Part shown: piece after piece, positions 52,660-61,645 of the stretch
Layout of the letters: every line of letters starts with the position of its first letter
Position numbering within the stretch: position 1 is the stretch's first letter
Assembly (NCBI RefSeq): GCF_904063055.1
Contig: NZ_CAJFCN010000011.1
Coordinates: 1-64,000 of the forward strand
Length of the DNA stretch: 64,000 nucleotides
Direction of reading: 5' to 3'
Source: Pseudomonas paracarnis
Lineage (GTDB): Bacteria; Pseudomonadota; Gammaproteobacteria; Pseudomonadales; Pseudomonadaceae
Position numbers and translations under genes: made by a program
Notes under the pieces: generated by a model
Told to the model about the DNA's origin: nothing
The model's input: only the letters and a program-made list of their open reading frames with translations
The model's database searches: none

Positions 52660-53508
52660 TCAGCCCTGCCACTTACCGCCCTCAACAATCACACTCTCAG
52701 GCTTGGTGTCATCGCTCAGCTCTTTACGCACATATTGGTCATAAAGCTTGAGCAGGAATTTCTCCTCGCCCAGCTTCGCAAGCTCAGCGTTCACCCAGTC
52801 ACGCAGCTCGATATTGCCCTTCTTCACCGCCGGGGCAATGGGTGCTTCATCACCGAGCTTATCTTCCAGCACGCGGTAGCCAGGGTTCTGCTTGGCCCAA
52901 CTGAACAGCACCAGGTTGTCTTGCGCATAGGCATCCCCACGGCCAGCCGACAGCGCCTGCAGCGACTCGGAGTTCTTCTCGAACTTGAGCAGCTTCCAGT
53001 CCGGATGGTTCTTGGTCAGCCAGATATCCGCCGTGGTGCCGGTGGTGACGATGGTCGTGCGGGTTGCCAGGTCATCCAGGCTTTTGACGGCGCTGTCATT
53101 CGGCACCAGAGCCTGCACCGCCACTTTCAGGTTGGGGTTGGTGAAGTCCACTGCTTCCTTGCGTTCAGGCGTCACGGTCATGTTGGCGAGAATCAGGTCG
53201 ACCTTGTCGCTTTGCAGGAAGGGAATGCGGCTGGCCGGTTCCACGGCGACAAACTCCACCTTGTTTTCATCGCCCAGCAGGTCCTTGGCGAATTGCCGGC
53301 CGATGTCGGTATCGAAGCCGACATAACGACCCGCTTCGTCCACAAAGCCGAATGGCGGTTTATCGGTAAACACGCCGACAATCAGCTTGTCCCGCGCTTT
53401 GATTTTGTCGATGTAGCTCACAGCCGCAGGTTTTACCGGCTCTTCGGCCTTTTTATCGCAGCCGGCCAGCAAGGCGACGGCAAACAGTGGCAGCAGTAAC
53501 TTTTTCAT
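52660..53508 (-). CDS. Polar amino acid ABC transporter, substrate-binding lipoprotein
   Basis: 282 residues. Lipobox VALLAGC with Cys17 marks an inner-membrane-anchored lipoprotein. The SBP_bac_3 fold shows VGVFTDKPPFGFVDEAGRYV, GFDTDIGRQFAKDLLG and the hinge-strand DLILANMTVTPERKEAVDF. Of the amino acid branches it looks most like Asp/Glu or PEB1-type, but the ligand cannot be fixed. Last gene of a four-gene importer operon; it overlaps the ATPase gene by four bases. Confidence 0.88.
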   Translation of the reverse strand: MKKLLLPLFAVALLAGCDKKAEEPVKPAAVSYIDKIKARDKLIVGVFTDKPPFGFVDEAGRYVGFDTDIGRQFAKDLLGDENKVEFVAVEPASRIPFLQSDKVDLILANMTVTPERKEAVDFTNPNLKVAVQALVPNDSAVKSLDDLATRTTIVTTGTTADIWLTKNHPDWKLLKFEKNSESLQALSAGRGDAYAQDNLVLFSWAKQNPGYRVLEDKLGDEAPIAPAVKKGNIELRDWVNAELAKLGEEKFLLKLYDQYVRKELSDDTKPESVIVEGGKWQG

Positions 53509-54281
53509 ATCAGCTCCAGTTCCTTGATCTTTTTGGGCAGTGTTGAAACAAAGGAGAACTTCTCCAGGAACTGCTGCGCGCGTGCGGTCTGCGGGTTCGT
53601 AAAGAATGCCTCGGGGGTGTTGTGTTCGAGGATGCGACCGGCCTCCATGAACACCACGCGGTCGGCGACGGCGCGGGCGAAGGCCATTTCGTGGGTGACG
53701 ATCAGCAGGGTCATGCCATCGCGGGCCAAGTCCTGGATCACTTCCAGCACTTCCTTGACCATCTCCGGGTCGAGGGCCGCGGTGACTTCGTCAAACAGCA
53801 TGACCTGAGGGTTCATGCACAACGAGCGGACGATGGCGATGCGTTGTTGCTGGCCACCGGAAAGCTGGCGTGGGAAGGCGTCGCGCTTGTCGGCAAGGCC
53901 CACGCGCTCCAGCAATTTTTCCGCCTGCTCACGGGCTTCACGCGGGTCGCGCTTTTGCACTTTCAGCGGGCCGAGCAGGATGTTGTCGAGCACGCTCATG
54001 TGCGGGAACAGGTGGTAGCTCTGGAACACCATGCCAATGTCCTGGCGTACCTGGCGCCAGTCGGTGGTTTTATCCAGCAGCTCTTTGCCGGCAAAGCGCA
54101 GGCTGCCGCTGTGCGCGACTTCCAGCCCATTGAGGCAGCGCAACAAGGTGCTTTTGCCACAGCCGCTGGGGCCTAAGATCACCACCACTTCGCCGCGCTG
54201 CACGCTCAGGCCGATGCCCTTGAGCACCTGCGCCTCGCCGAAGAATTTGTTGAAACCCTGGAACTCGATCAATGCGCTCAT
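53505..54281 (-). CDS. Polar amino acid ABC transporter, ATPase
   Basis: 258 residues, GlnQ/GltL type. Walker A GPSGCGKS is at 37-44, the Q-loop GMVFQSYHLFPH, the signature LSGGQQQRIAIVRSLC, Walker B VMLFDEVTAALD (Val in place of the usual Pro after Glu) and the switch His in VTHEMAFARAV. The core catalytic residues are intact. It overlaps both neighbours by four bases. Confidence 0.93.
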   Translation of the reverse strand: MSALIEFQGFNKFFGEAQVLKGIGLSVQRGEVVVILGPSGCGKSTLLRCLNGLEVAHSGSLRFAGKELLDKTTDWRQVRQDIGMVFQSYHLFPHMSVLDNILLGPLKVQKRDPREAREQAEKLLERVGLADKRDAFPRQLSGGQQQRIAIVRSLCMNPQVMLFDEVTAALDPEMVKEVLEVIQDLARDGMTLLIVTHEMAFARAVADRVVFMEAGRILEHNTPEAFFTNPQTARAQQFLEKFSFVSTLPKKIKELELI

Positions 54282-54937
54282 GCTTGGGCCCAGCGCCGTT
54301 CCAGCAGCTTGGAGGCGGCCGACAACGGGTAGCAGATAAAGAAGAAAAACAGGAACAGCGCACCGTAGATCAATACCGACTCGTAGGTGCGCTCGATGAT
54401 TTGCTGGCCGACCTTGATCACATCCACCACGCCGATCAGCACCGCCAGGGAGCTGGTCTTGATGATGCGCGTGTACACGTTGATGGTCGGCGGCGTCATG
54501 CGCCTGAGGGCCTGGGGCAGCAGTACGTAGCCGTACAACTGCGGGTCGGACAGGCCAATCGACAAGCCTGCTTCGCGTTGGCCACGGGGCAGCGAATGCA
54601 GCGCGCCACGCACCACTTCGCCCACCTCACTGGCGCCCCACAACGACAGCACCAGCACCGCGCACCAGAAACTCGGGATGCTCAGGCCGAAGAAGATCGG
54701 CACGCCAAAAAACAGCAGGTACAACCACACCAGCACCGGAATGGCGCGGAACAGTTCCAGGTAGACCCGCAACACGCCGTTGATCGCCTTGTTATTCAAA
54801 GTGCGCAGCACGCCGTAGAGCACGCCGCCAACCGTACTGAAGCCGATGCTCAAAAACGAAATTGACAGGGTTTGCGCAGCGCCCTTGCCCAGTTGCGGCA
54901 ACGACACCCAGAGCAACTCAAGACCCGAACTGGCCAT
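54278..54937 (-). CDS. Polar amino acid ABC transporter, permease 1
   Basis: 219 residues with about five membrane helices. RAIPVLVWLYLLFFGVPIFFG and the coupling loop EAGLSIGLSDPQLYGYVLLPQALRR match the HisM/GltJ family. It pairs with the homologous permease encoded just upstream to form the heterodimeric channel. Confidence 0.92.
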   Translation of the reverse strand: MASSGLELLWVSLPQLGKGAAQTLSISFLSIGFSTVGGVLYGVLRTLNNKAINGVLRVYLELFRAIPVLVWLYLLFFGVPIFFGLSIPSFWCAVLVLSLWGASEVGEVVRGALHSLPRGQREAGLSIGLSDPQLYGYVLLPQALRRMTPPTINVYTRIIKTSSLAVLIGVVDVIKVGQQIIERTYESVLIYGALFLFFFFICYPLSAASKLLERRWAQA

Positions 54938-55583
54938 GCTGGAGCCTCCTTTCCAGGCGGCTGAGCAACAGCGACAACGGCAAGAACAACAGCACGCAAA
55001 TCAGCGTCAGCACGGCGAGCATTTCGTAGGTTTTATAGTAGAGGGCGATATAGCTCTTGGTGGTATAGAGAATCTCCGGCACCGCCACCGCCGACACCAC
55101 GGTGGTTTCCTTGAGCAGAAAAATGAAGTTGGCGAACAGCGCCGGCAGGCTGAGGATGCCGGCCTGGGGCAGGATCACATGGCGCAACAGTTGCCAGTCG
55201 GACAGGCCAATGGACTTGCCCGACTCGATTTGCGCTTGCGGCACCGCTTCCACGCCGGCGCGCAGCACCTCGGTGAGGTAGGCGCCGCCCAGAAAGGTCA
55301 TGGTGATGATCGCCGCCCAGAACCCGGAAATATTGAAACCCAGGGCCGGCAGCGCGAAGTAGACGAAGAACAGTTGGATCAACAGCGGCGTGTTACGCGC
55401 CAGCTCCACATAGAGCGCCACCAGGCGCGACAGGTAAGGCGTACGAAACACCAGCAGCGCAGCGTTGATCAGCGCCACCAGCAAGGACGTGGCAATGGCG
55501 ATCAGGCCGACTTGCAGCGTCACACCCACGGCCTTGAGAAACGCCGGCAGGGTGCTGAGGATAAAAGCGAAATCGAAGGTCAT
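54918..55583 (-). CDS. Polar amino acid ABC transporter, permease 2
   Basis: 221 residues from ATG 55583 (MTFDFAFILST); an earlier in-frame GTG or ATG at 55604 lacks support. ARNTPLLIQLFFVYFALPALG and the coupling loop ESGKSIGLSDWQLLRHVILPQA are typical. First gene of the importer operon. An AT-rich stretch upstream (about 55650-55710) probably carries the promoter. It overlaps the next permease gene by 20 bases. Confidence 0.92.
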   Translation of the reverse strand: MTFDFAFILSTLPAFLKAVGVTLQVGLIAIATSLLVALINAALLVFRTPYLSRLVALYVELARNTPLLIQLFFVYFALPALGFNISGFWAAIITMTFLGGAYLTEVLRAGVEAVPQAQIESGKSIGLSDWQLLRHVILPQAGILSLPALFANFIFLLKETTVVSAVAVPEILYTTKSYIALYYKTYEMLAVLTLICVLLFLPLSLLLSRLERRLQHGQFGS

Positions 55584-55728
55584 GTGCAGTCCATATCGCC
55601 GCATGGGTAATGCCGCGAGCGCAGTCCGTGCCGACGTGGATAACGTCAGCTAGCGCGAACTTTAAAGGTATAAAAATCAAAGTTTAAATACCGAAATAGC
55701 ATATTGATATCACCCAAAAACCTAACCT

Positions 55729-55870
55729 CTGTGGGAGCTGTCGATCGTTCCCACGCTCTGCGTGGGAATGCAGCCCAGGACGCTCTGCGTCCGCTCTAAA
55801 GTCGTGACGCAGAGCGTCACAGGAGACGTTCCCACGCGGAGCGTGGGAACGAGCAAGCCAGCTCCCACAG
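55729..55870. repeat. REP palindrome interrupted by a GTTCCCACGC-family element (copy C)
   Basis: The left REP arm CTGTGGGAGCTG ends at 55740. The element occupies about 55743-55853, with inverted ends beginning GATCGTTCCCACGCTCTGCG. The right REP arm GCAAGCCAGCTCCCACAG resumes at 55853-55870. The two arms are exact complements over the first 11 bases, so the element looks inserted into a pre-existing REP. The rest of the 55584-55952 spacer holds an AT-rich promoter stretch (55650-55710) and the metQ terminator. Confidence 0.8.
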
Positions 55871-55888
55871 TTTTGACTGTATTTCAGA

Positions 55889-55924
55889 TAAAAAAACGCC
55901 GACGCTGGAGTAGCCGTCGGCGTT
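55889..55924 (-). terminator. Rho-independent terminator of metQ
   Basis: Arms AACGCCGACG (55895-55904) and CGTCGGCGTT (55915-55924) have an A-run on the plus strand at 55889-55896, giving a U-tract for the leftward metQ transcript. Confidence 0.88.
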
Positions 55925-55952
55925 GAAACCTTGAAGGGGGTTTTGGCTTACA

Positions 55953-56735
55953 TCAGAACGCTGGCACCACCGCGCCGTTGTACTTCTTCTCGATGAAAGC
56001 TTTGACTTCCGGGCTGGTCAGGGCCTTGGCCAACTTCTGGATAGCATCGCTGTCCTTGTTGTCCGGGCGCGCCACCAGGAAGTTCACGTACGGCGACTTG
56101 GCGTCTTCGATGATCAGCGCGTCTTTGGCCGGGTTCAGGCCAGCTTCCAGGGCGTAGTTGGTGTTGATCAGGTCGAGGTCAACCTGGTCCAGCACCCGTG
56201 GCAGCAGGGCCGATTCCAGCTCTTTGAACTTCAGGTTCTTCGGGTTGCTGGCGATGTCTTTCGGCGTGGCCAGGGCGTTTGTCGGGTCTTTGAGGGTGAT
56301 CACACCAGCCTTTTGCAGCAACAACAAAGCGCGGCCGCTGTTGGAGCCTTCGTTCGGGATAGCCACGGTGGCGCCGTCTTTCAGATCTTCGATTTTCTTG
56401 ATCTTTTTCGAATAGCCGCCGAAGGGTTCAACGTGCACGCCCACCACGGTAATCAGGTTGGTGCCCTTGCCCTTGTTGAAGTTTTCCAGGTACGGCAGGG
56501 TCTGGAAATAGTTAGCGTCCAGGCGTTTCTCAGCGACCTGCACGTTCGGCTGTACGTAGTCGGTAAAGACTTTGATCTGCAGGTCCACACCTTCCTTGGC
56601 CAGGGTCGGCTTGATCAGCTCGAGGATTTCGGCGTGCGGGATCGGCGTAGCGGCCACCACCAGTTTCTCGTTGGCCTGGGCAAAGCCAGCAGTCAGGGCA
56701 GCCGCCAGAGCGGTAAACAACAGAACCTTTTTCAT
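55953..56735 (-). CDS. metQ: MetQ-type substrate-binding protein, without adjacent MetN/MetI
   Basis: 260 residues. Signal peptide (LLFTALAAALTAGFAQA) then the NlpA/MetQ fold: VAATPIPHAEILELIKPTL, FTDYVQPNVQVAEKRLDANYF and NEGSNSGRALLLLQKAGVI. GSNSGRAL and INTNYALEAGL are MetQ-like, so methionine (or its sulfoxide) is the likely ligand. It has its own terminator and no ATPase or permease neighbours, so it must share a MetNI pair encoded elsewhere, perhaps the one at 39.6-41.3 kb. AT-rich sequence upstream suggests nutrient-regulated expression. Confidence 0.88.
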   Translation of the reverse strand: MKKVLLFTALAAALTAGFAQANEKLVVAATPIPHAEILELIKPTLAKEGVDLQIKVFTDYVQPNVQVAEKRLDANYFQTLPYLENFNKGKGTNLITVVGVHVEPFGGYSKKIKKIEDLKDGATVAIPNEGSNSGRALLLLQKAGVITLKDPTNALATPKDIASNPKNLKFKELESALLPRVLDQVDLDLINTNYALEAGLNPAKDALIIEDAKSPYVNFLVARPDNKDSDAIQKLAKALTSPEVKAFIEKKYNGAVVPAF

Positions 56736-56841
56736 GCAATGTCCTTCTAACGACCGTTTTTATGTGAGGTGCCAGCGAAGTGCTATCGCGGCGTGGAAGG
56801 GACAATACCTAGATTTTTTATTCCCGAACAATATCTTTTAT

Positions 56842-57768
56842 TCACGTTGATATTCCATTTTGTTCATACAGGAATTTACGCACCGATTCCGTCTCGGCCG
56901 GGCTGGCGCTGGCCAAAATTCGTCGTACTTGCTCCAGCGGTGAGCCTGCCGTCGGTAGGTTCAAATGTTCGGGCAAGATTTCATCGCCGCTGCTCACCAG
57001 CAAGGCAAAGTGAATAACGTTTTCCAATTCTCGCGTATTGCCCGGCCACGTGTGGTGTTCCAGCACCTGCTGGGCGGCGTCGCTGATCAGTGGCACCGGA
57101 AGGTCCAGGCGCTGGCTGTAGATGCCGAGGAAATATTCGGCCAGAGACAAGATATCCCCCACCCGCTCGCGCAACGCCGGCAGGTCCAACCGGCCCTCAC
57201 TCAAATAATGGAACAGACGCTCATGAAACTTGCCCACGGCCACGGCCTGGGCCAGGTCGATGCTGGTCGCGGCCACCAGGCGCACATCCACCGGGCTGGG
57301 CTGGTGGGCACCGACGCGGGTGACTTCGTGGTTTTCCAGGGCCGCGAGCAATTTCACCTGGATCGGCAGCGGCAAGTCACCAATTTCATCCAGGTACAAG
57401 GTGCCGCCATTGGCCGAGCCAAACCAGCCCGCGCGGCTGCTCGCCGCGCCACTGTGACTGCCGGCGGCATAGCCAAACAACTCGGCATCCGCATAGGTGG
57501 GGCTGATGGCGCCACAGTTGACCGAGACAAACAGGCCTGTACGGTCACTGCCACGGTGGATGTGCCGCGCCAGCAACTCTTTACCGCTGCCGGTTTCTCC
57601 TCGAATCAATACGGGTAAGGCGCGCGGCGCAAGGCTTTCCAACTCTTCACGCAGTTGGCGTGAGCGTGGGTCGACGAACACCAGCGCCTTGGCGCGGATG
57701 CTCAACGGGCTTTTTTCAGCATCTGGAAAGGTCAGCAGCGGCTGGCCGAAGGTTTCATGCAGACTCAT
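56842..57768 (-). CDS. Sigma-54 activator AAA+ protein lacking a clear GAFTGA loop and HTH
   Basis: 308 residues from ATG 57768. The central AAA+ domain (about 25-260) has Walker A RGETGSGKE, Walker B GGTLYLDEIGDLPL and the arginine-finger region LPALRERVGDI, then WPGNTRELENVIHFAL. The sigma-54 contact loop, normally GAFTGA, reads AAGSHSGAAS. After about residue 275 there is only a short tail ending EQNGIST, without a Fis-type helix-turn-helix. There is no receiver domain. SfnR-type regulators of sulfone use are the closest idea from context (metQ and organosulfur genes), but the missing parts make activity uncertain. Confidence 0.78.
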   Translation of the reverse strand: MSLHETFGQPLLTFPDAEKSPLSIRAKALVFVDPRSRQLREELESLAPRALPVLIRGETGSGKELLARHIHRGSDRTGLFVSVNCGAISPTYADAELFGYAAGSHSGAASSRAGWFGSANGGTLYLDEIGDLPLPIQVKLLAALENHEVTRVGAHQPSPVDVRLVAATSIDLAQAVAVGKFHERLFHYLSEGRLDLPALRERVGDILSLAEYFLGIYSQRLDLPVPLISDAAQQVLEHHTWPGNTRELENVIHFALLVSSGDEILPEHLNLPTAGSPLEQVRRILASASPAETESVRKFLYEQNGIST

Positions 57769-57816
57769 GGCAGGCTCCCGCCCCAATCCACACAGGGACG
57801 GGGCGTTGAAAAAATA

Positions 57817-58398
57817 TTAGGCGCTGCGCCGAGCATGGTGCTCGAGGCGATGTTGCAGGCGATAGAGGTAAGCAAACCCTTGCTCCCAGCGGCGGTGGCC
57901 GGACTTCACATTGATATGCCCGGCGCCCGCCAAGATGCCGGCTTCGGCGCCCCACTGACGCGCCAGTTCCAGAGCCCTGGGGGCGCTCACGGCACTATCG
58001 TTGTCGGAGCTGACCACCTGGCTGGGAAATGGCAGCAGGTCAGTTGGAATAGGTGCGAAATTGCGCAGTGCAGGGGCACACGCAGGGCGCTCGACATCCG
58101 CCGGTGCCACCAGCAACGCGCCGCGTACCTGCCGCAAGAAGTGCACGGGGGCAGTGGCGGCCCAGTGGGCCACGGTGATGCAACCCAAGCTATGAGCGAT
58201 CAGGATGACCGGCGTGCTGTCGGCAGCGATGGCCTCGGCCAGTGCGGCGACCCAATCCTCGCGACGCGGTGTCAGCCAATCGGCCTGTTCCACGCGGGCG
58301 CTGTTGGGCAGGCTGTTCTGCCAATGGGTTTGCCAATGATCTTCTGGCGATCCTTGCCAGCCCGGCACGATCAGATAACGAATCGACTCGCTGTGCAT
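57817..58398 (-). CDS. RBBP9/YdeN-family serine hydrolase
   Basis: 193 residues. A small alpha/beta hydrolase: YLIVPGWQGSPEDHWQ at the N-terminus, nucleophile elbow LIAHSLGCITVAHW, acidic residue in VVSSDNDS and His in LAGAGHINVKSG complete the triad. The substrate is unknown. It lies 48 bases upstream of the sigma-54 activator gene on the same strand, so the two may be co-transcribed. Confidence 0.88.
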   Translation of the reverse strand: MHSESIRYLIVPGWQGSPEDHWQTHWQNSLPNSARVEQADWLTPRREDWVAALAEAIAADSTPVILIAHSLGCITVAHWAATAPVHFLRQVRGALLVAPADVERPACAPALRNFAPIPTDLLPFPSQVVSSDNDSAVSAPRALELARQWGAEAGILAGAGHINVKSGHRRWEQGFAYLYRLQHRLEHHARRSA

Positions 58399-58617
58399 GG
58401 GTGTGCCCTCCTGCAGCGTTTAACGTTGCTGACCAGTATAGGGGCGACCCAACAATCAAATAAGGAATAAAAAGGAATTTATTAATAACCAAATTGCATT
58501 TTCGACATCAGGTCACGTTATCCTCATCCGAGGCGATCGCCGTCACTGAAGCCAGTCGCTGAGGCGGATAAACCCGCTCCTCAGCGACTGCAATCGACAC
58601 CAGGTTTGTTTTACCAA
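58399..58617. other. AT-rich spacer downstream of the toxin-like gene
   Basis: 219 bases, lower in GC than the rest of the region, especially 58450-58510. It holds the promoter side of the hydrolase gene and the 3' side of the toxin-like gene. Short imperfect stem sequence (CTGAGGCG with TCAGCGACT) occurs near 58560, but there is no clear terminator. Confidence 0.4.
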
Positions 58618-61515
58618 TCAGCGAGAATGATGCATAGACTGCTCTGAGCCAATGGAGACCCCGAACTTATGATTCATCGGCATGTAATAATCTCGCGCGC
58701 TCATATAGTTGGCACCATAGTCCTTGGGAAGTAAAAGACAAGCGTTCAACAGTTCTGTCACCTCTTCAACTACCGCGAAAAACCCATACTCCTTTTTTGC
58801 CAATACATCCCCAAACATTTTCGGCCCGGTGATTTCAAAAATTTTCTTCTCGTATTCTTTATAAGCGTGCTGTTCGGCGGCTGTCGAACTGTCACTCAGG
58901 AAAGCACGATTACTTTTCAACCACTCCTCATTGGCCTTATAGCGCTCATAGGCCTCTTCCAGGATCTCATCCAGCAAAGGATTATCGGCATGACTGGCGA
59001 AATTACTGGTATTGAAACCACTGAAGTCTGCTGGTTCATAAGTCACTGGCGAATTCATCAGGATATCGTTCGGTGTGGCTTTCAACGTGACGTTTCCCAC
59101 ATTGAAAGTCAGTGTATCGTCCGCATCCAGATATATTCCACCGTACTTCTTAAGCAATGCAACGCGCATCACATCCGATGAGGCCGCTAGATTTTGCCCT
59201 TGGCCGGCACGAAAGTACTGATACATTTCCCCATACTTGCCAGCCTTCAGCTCCCTGAAAGCCTCATCTGCCTGCAAATCATGCACTTCCAGACCGCCTA
59301 CTTTGTGATCCAATGCAGACTTTATCTTTTGAAAAACACTCGCATTATTGGCATCTACATGAACGATCGACTTATAGCCCGGACTTTTCCTGGAGTTCTC
59401 AACAATATTGTTGAGCAAGTTCTCTGGCATCTCATTGCCAGCCCAAAAATAGTGGATAACCTTGGGCACCTCAGTGGCGCCGGAGGGTAACGATGGCAGT
59501 CTCGGTAACTTCAATGTCTTATTTATCATTGAAGCCGGTGCATTTTTATTCCCTTCGATCGCTTCAGCTTTTGTACCACTCATCCAGTTTTCTTGGCCTT
59601 TACGCCAATAAAACACGTCATTCACTCGACCGTTTTCGCTGACCCCACGCCATAGGCGGGCCTCTACGTCATACGTCACTTTAGTGCCGTATCGATCGAC
59701 GAAAATCATGTAGTCTTTCGAGACCATTTGATGGACATCGTCCATGGGGACTGTGAACGCCTCATGGAGTTTCGGGGGCGAAACAGGGCTCATCGGATAA
59801 CCAATCTGCCCATTGATTCGCCGTGGCGGATTGAAGAATGGGCGCCCTTGTTCAGTCACTTGAGTAGAGGCCTGGGCTGCAGCATCCGCTCCGGCTGCGA
59901 CGCCCCCGCTGGCAAACCTTTCTGTTATCACTTTCGCCAGCGGCGCCCCCGCATGAGTGGCTAACGGCGGAGCAGCGTTCAATACCCCAAAAACAATTCG
60001 GTCCGCACCGGTCGATTTTCCTTTGATGGCATCATCAATACCAATACCGGCCTCGGCGCCCCCGGCTGCCAGGAAGAAAACATCCAGGCCTATTGCGACT
60101 TCCGGCATGACCAGGGCCAGGGGCGTCATGAACATGGCGACTTTGGTGGCCTCTTCCACCCCTTGCAGCACTTTGTTCTTGGTGTAGTCCCCATCACTGA
60201 CGATCGCATTATCCGCGTCCGAATAAGACCGGGCCTTTTGTCGAACCTTGACTGCTTCGAAAGGGTCGCCCTGCAGCTGATCCACTGTGATAAACCGGTC
60301 CGGCACCCAGCCGTTGAGCCCTTTAAGGAAAGCATTACCCGACGCCTGCGCGTCCGACCAATTTCCCATCCCTTCCAGAGACTGACGTACACCGTCTGAA
60401 AACGACTTGTCAGCTTGATCCTTGAGAGAAAAGTGCGTCAGCAGCGATTCGCGCTTAACGGGGTCTGACGCCTGCCCCGCCAGCCACGTTTTCATTTGCT
60501 GCGGATTATCGAACCGATGAATGGGTGAGGAATTGCCAGGGATGTATAGCAACGTCAGCTGGGTTTTCCGATCGGTCACACACATCAAGTCGGTCGACTG
60601 CAAGCCATTGATGCTCAGCAAGCCGATCTCCAGATTCGGATCCTTGACGGCAGGCTTGGTAAAATCCTGAACCGTCAGCTCGGACCAATCCTTTTGCGCA
60701 ACCGCCCCCAACGCACGCTGAGCGAGTGCCGCCTCAACCGGTCCAAGTGTTCCTTCCAGACGCTGTAGATTGATCGCTTTAACAAAGGATATTTTACTCA
60801 ACGATGCATACGAGGCGCTGTGTTTGTCCCAAAATCCATCAAGCGTATTCTTGTAAAGTTGGGTGCGGTCTGTATCCCAGACCAAGGCTTTGAAATCTTC
60901 AACCGGAATGGGCACCTCAGTGGCCGCACTGTAGAGCGCAGAGCCCGGAGAACTCGGTTCCCGGTAAATAGCTTGGCGACTGCCTGCTTCCTGCACCCAG
61001 CCGTCAATTTTGTTGTAAACATACACTGCCGGCGAAAAATATTTGGCGATTTTTCGAAACCAGCCCTCATTATCTTCAATCGTAACATCTTGCCTGTTTT
61101 TCAAAGCCGCCTGGGTCAGCGTTATTTTTTCCACAACATCCTTTTCGTCATCGCCATTATCCTTGAACGTCACCAGATACGTTTTATCAGGATCAACTTC
61201 AATGCCCCACTGTTGTTTTATCTTCGCGGACAAAATAGTGGCAATCTCTTTTTCAGGAGACATAAAATCAGACGCATGCGTACTGATATAAGCATCTATT
61301 ACAGGATTTGGCTTCAATACCTTGGGCCCGGCATTGGGTGCGTTAATGTGCTGATAACCGGCGCGATTCAAAGATAAACTTTGCCCTAACGGATGCCGTG
61401 GGCCAGGCCTATCGGACGGCCCAGAAAAAGCGACAGGTTTTTTTTCATCGGGCTGAGAAACCGGTTGTTGCGGGCTGACGAATGTATCTACCAAACGAAT
61501 CGGAAAACGTACCAT
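58618..61515 (-). CDS. Large toxin-like protein with TcdA/TcdB-type DXD glycosyltransferase domain
   Basis: 965 residues from ATG 61515, which has GGAG 10 bases upstream; an ATG at 61548 has no ribosome site. The N-terminal half (about 70-430) recalls the dermonecrotic-toxin-like regions (DUF6543 type) of Pseudomonas large toxins. A hydrophobic stretch lies at about 458-495. From about 683 a glycosyltransferase domain begins with PKVIHYFWAG. It continues with SDVMRVALLKKYGGIYLDAD, holding D781, R784 and the DXD pair D797/D799 at the positions seen in clostridial glucosylating toxins. There is no signal peptide. GC content is visibly lower than that of neighbours, which suggests transfer. No secretion or immunity gene is recognisable beside it. 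Host-directed or interbacterial glycosylation is inferred. Confidence 0.8.
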   Translation of the reverse strand: MVRFPIRLVDTFVSPQQPVSQPDEKKPVAFSGPSDRPGPRHPLGQSLSLNRAGYQHINAPNAGPKVLKPNPVIDAYISTHASDFMSPEKEIATILSAKIKQQWGIEVDPDKTYLVTFKDNGDDEKDVVEKITLTQAALKNRQDVTIEDNEGWFRKIAKYFSPAVYVYNKIDGWVQEAGSRQAIYREPSSPGSALYSAATEVPIPVEDFKALVWDTDRTQLYKNTLDGFWDKHSASYASLSKISFVKAINLQRLEGTLGPVEAALAQRALGAVAQKDWSELTVQDFTKPAVKDPNLEIGLLSINGLQSTDLMCVTDRKTQLTLLYIPGNSSPIHRFDNPQQMKTWLAGQASDPVKRESLLTHFSLKDQADKSFSDGVRQSLEGMGNWSDAQASGNAFLKGLNGWVPDRFITVDQLQGDPFEAVKVRQKARSYSDADNAIVSDGDYTKNKVLQGVEEATKVAMFMTPLALVMPEVAIGLDVFFLAAGGAEAGIGIDDAIKGKSTGADRIVFGVLNAAPPLATHAGAPLAKVITERFASGGVAAGADAAAQASTQVTEQGRPFFNPPRRINGQIGYPMSPVSPPKLHEAFTVPMDDVHQMVSKDYMIFVDRYGTKVTYDVEARLWRGVSENGRVNDVFYWRKGQENWMSGTKAEAIEGNKNAPASMINKTLKLPRLPSLPSGATEVPKVIHYFWAGNEMPENLLNNIVENSRKSPGYKSIVHVDANNASVFQKIKSALDHKVGGLEVHDLQADEAFRELKAGKYGEMYQYFRAGQGQNLAASSDVMRVALLKKYGGIYLDADDTLTFNVGNVTLKATPNDILMNSPVTYEPADFSGFNTSNFASHADNPLLDEILEEAYERYKANEEWLKSNRAFLSDSSTAAEQHAYKEYEKKIFEITGPKMFGDVLAKKEYGFFAVVEEVTELLNACLLLPKDYGANYMSARDYYMPMNHKFGVSIGSEQSMHHSR

Positions 61516-61645
61516 TCTATAAATTCTCCATTTATCGAAACTTTCCATGCGCCAGCCAGAATAATCATACGGTCATGAATTGCACGCTCAGAAACATTTA
61601 AAAACGTGTGAATTCTTTTCCTTTACTAACGCTATACCCTTCCAA

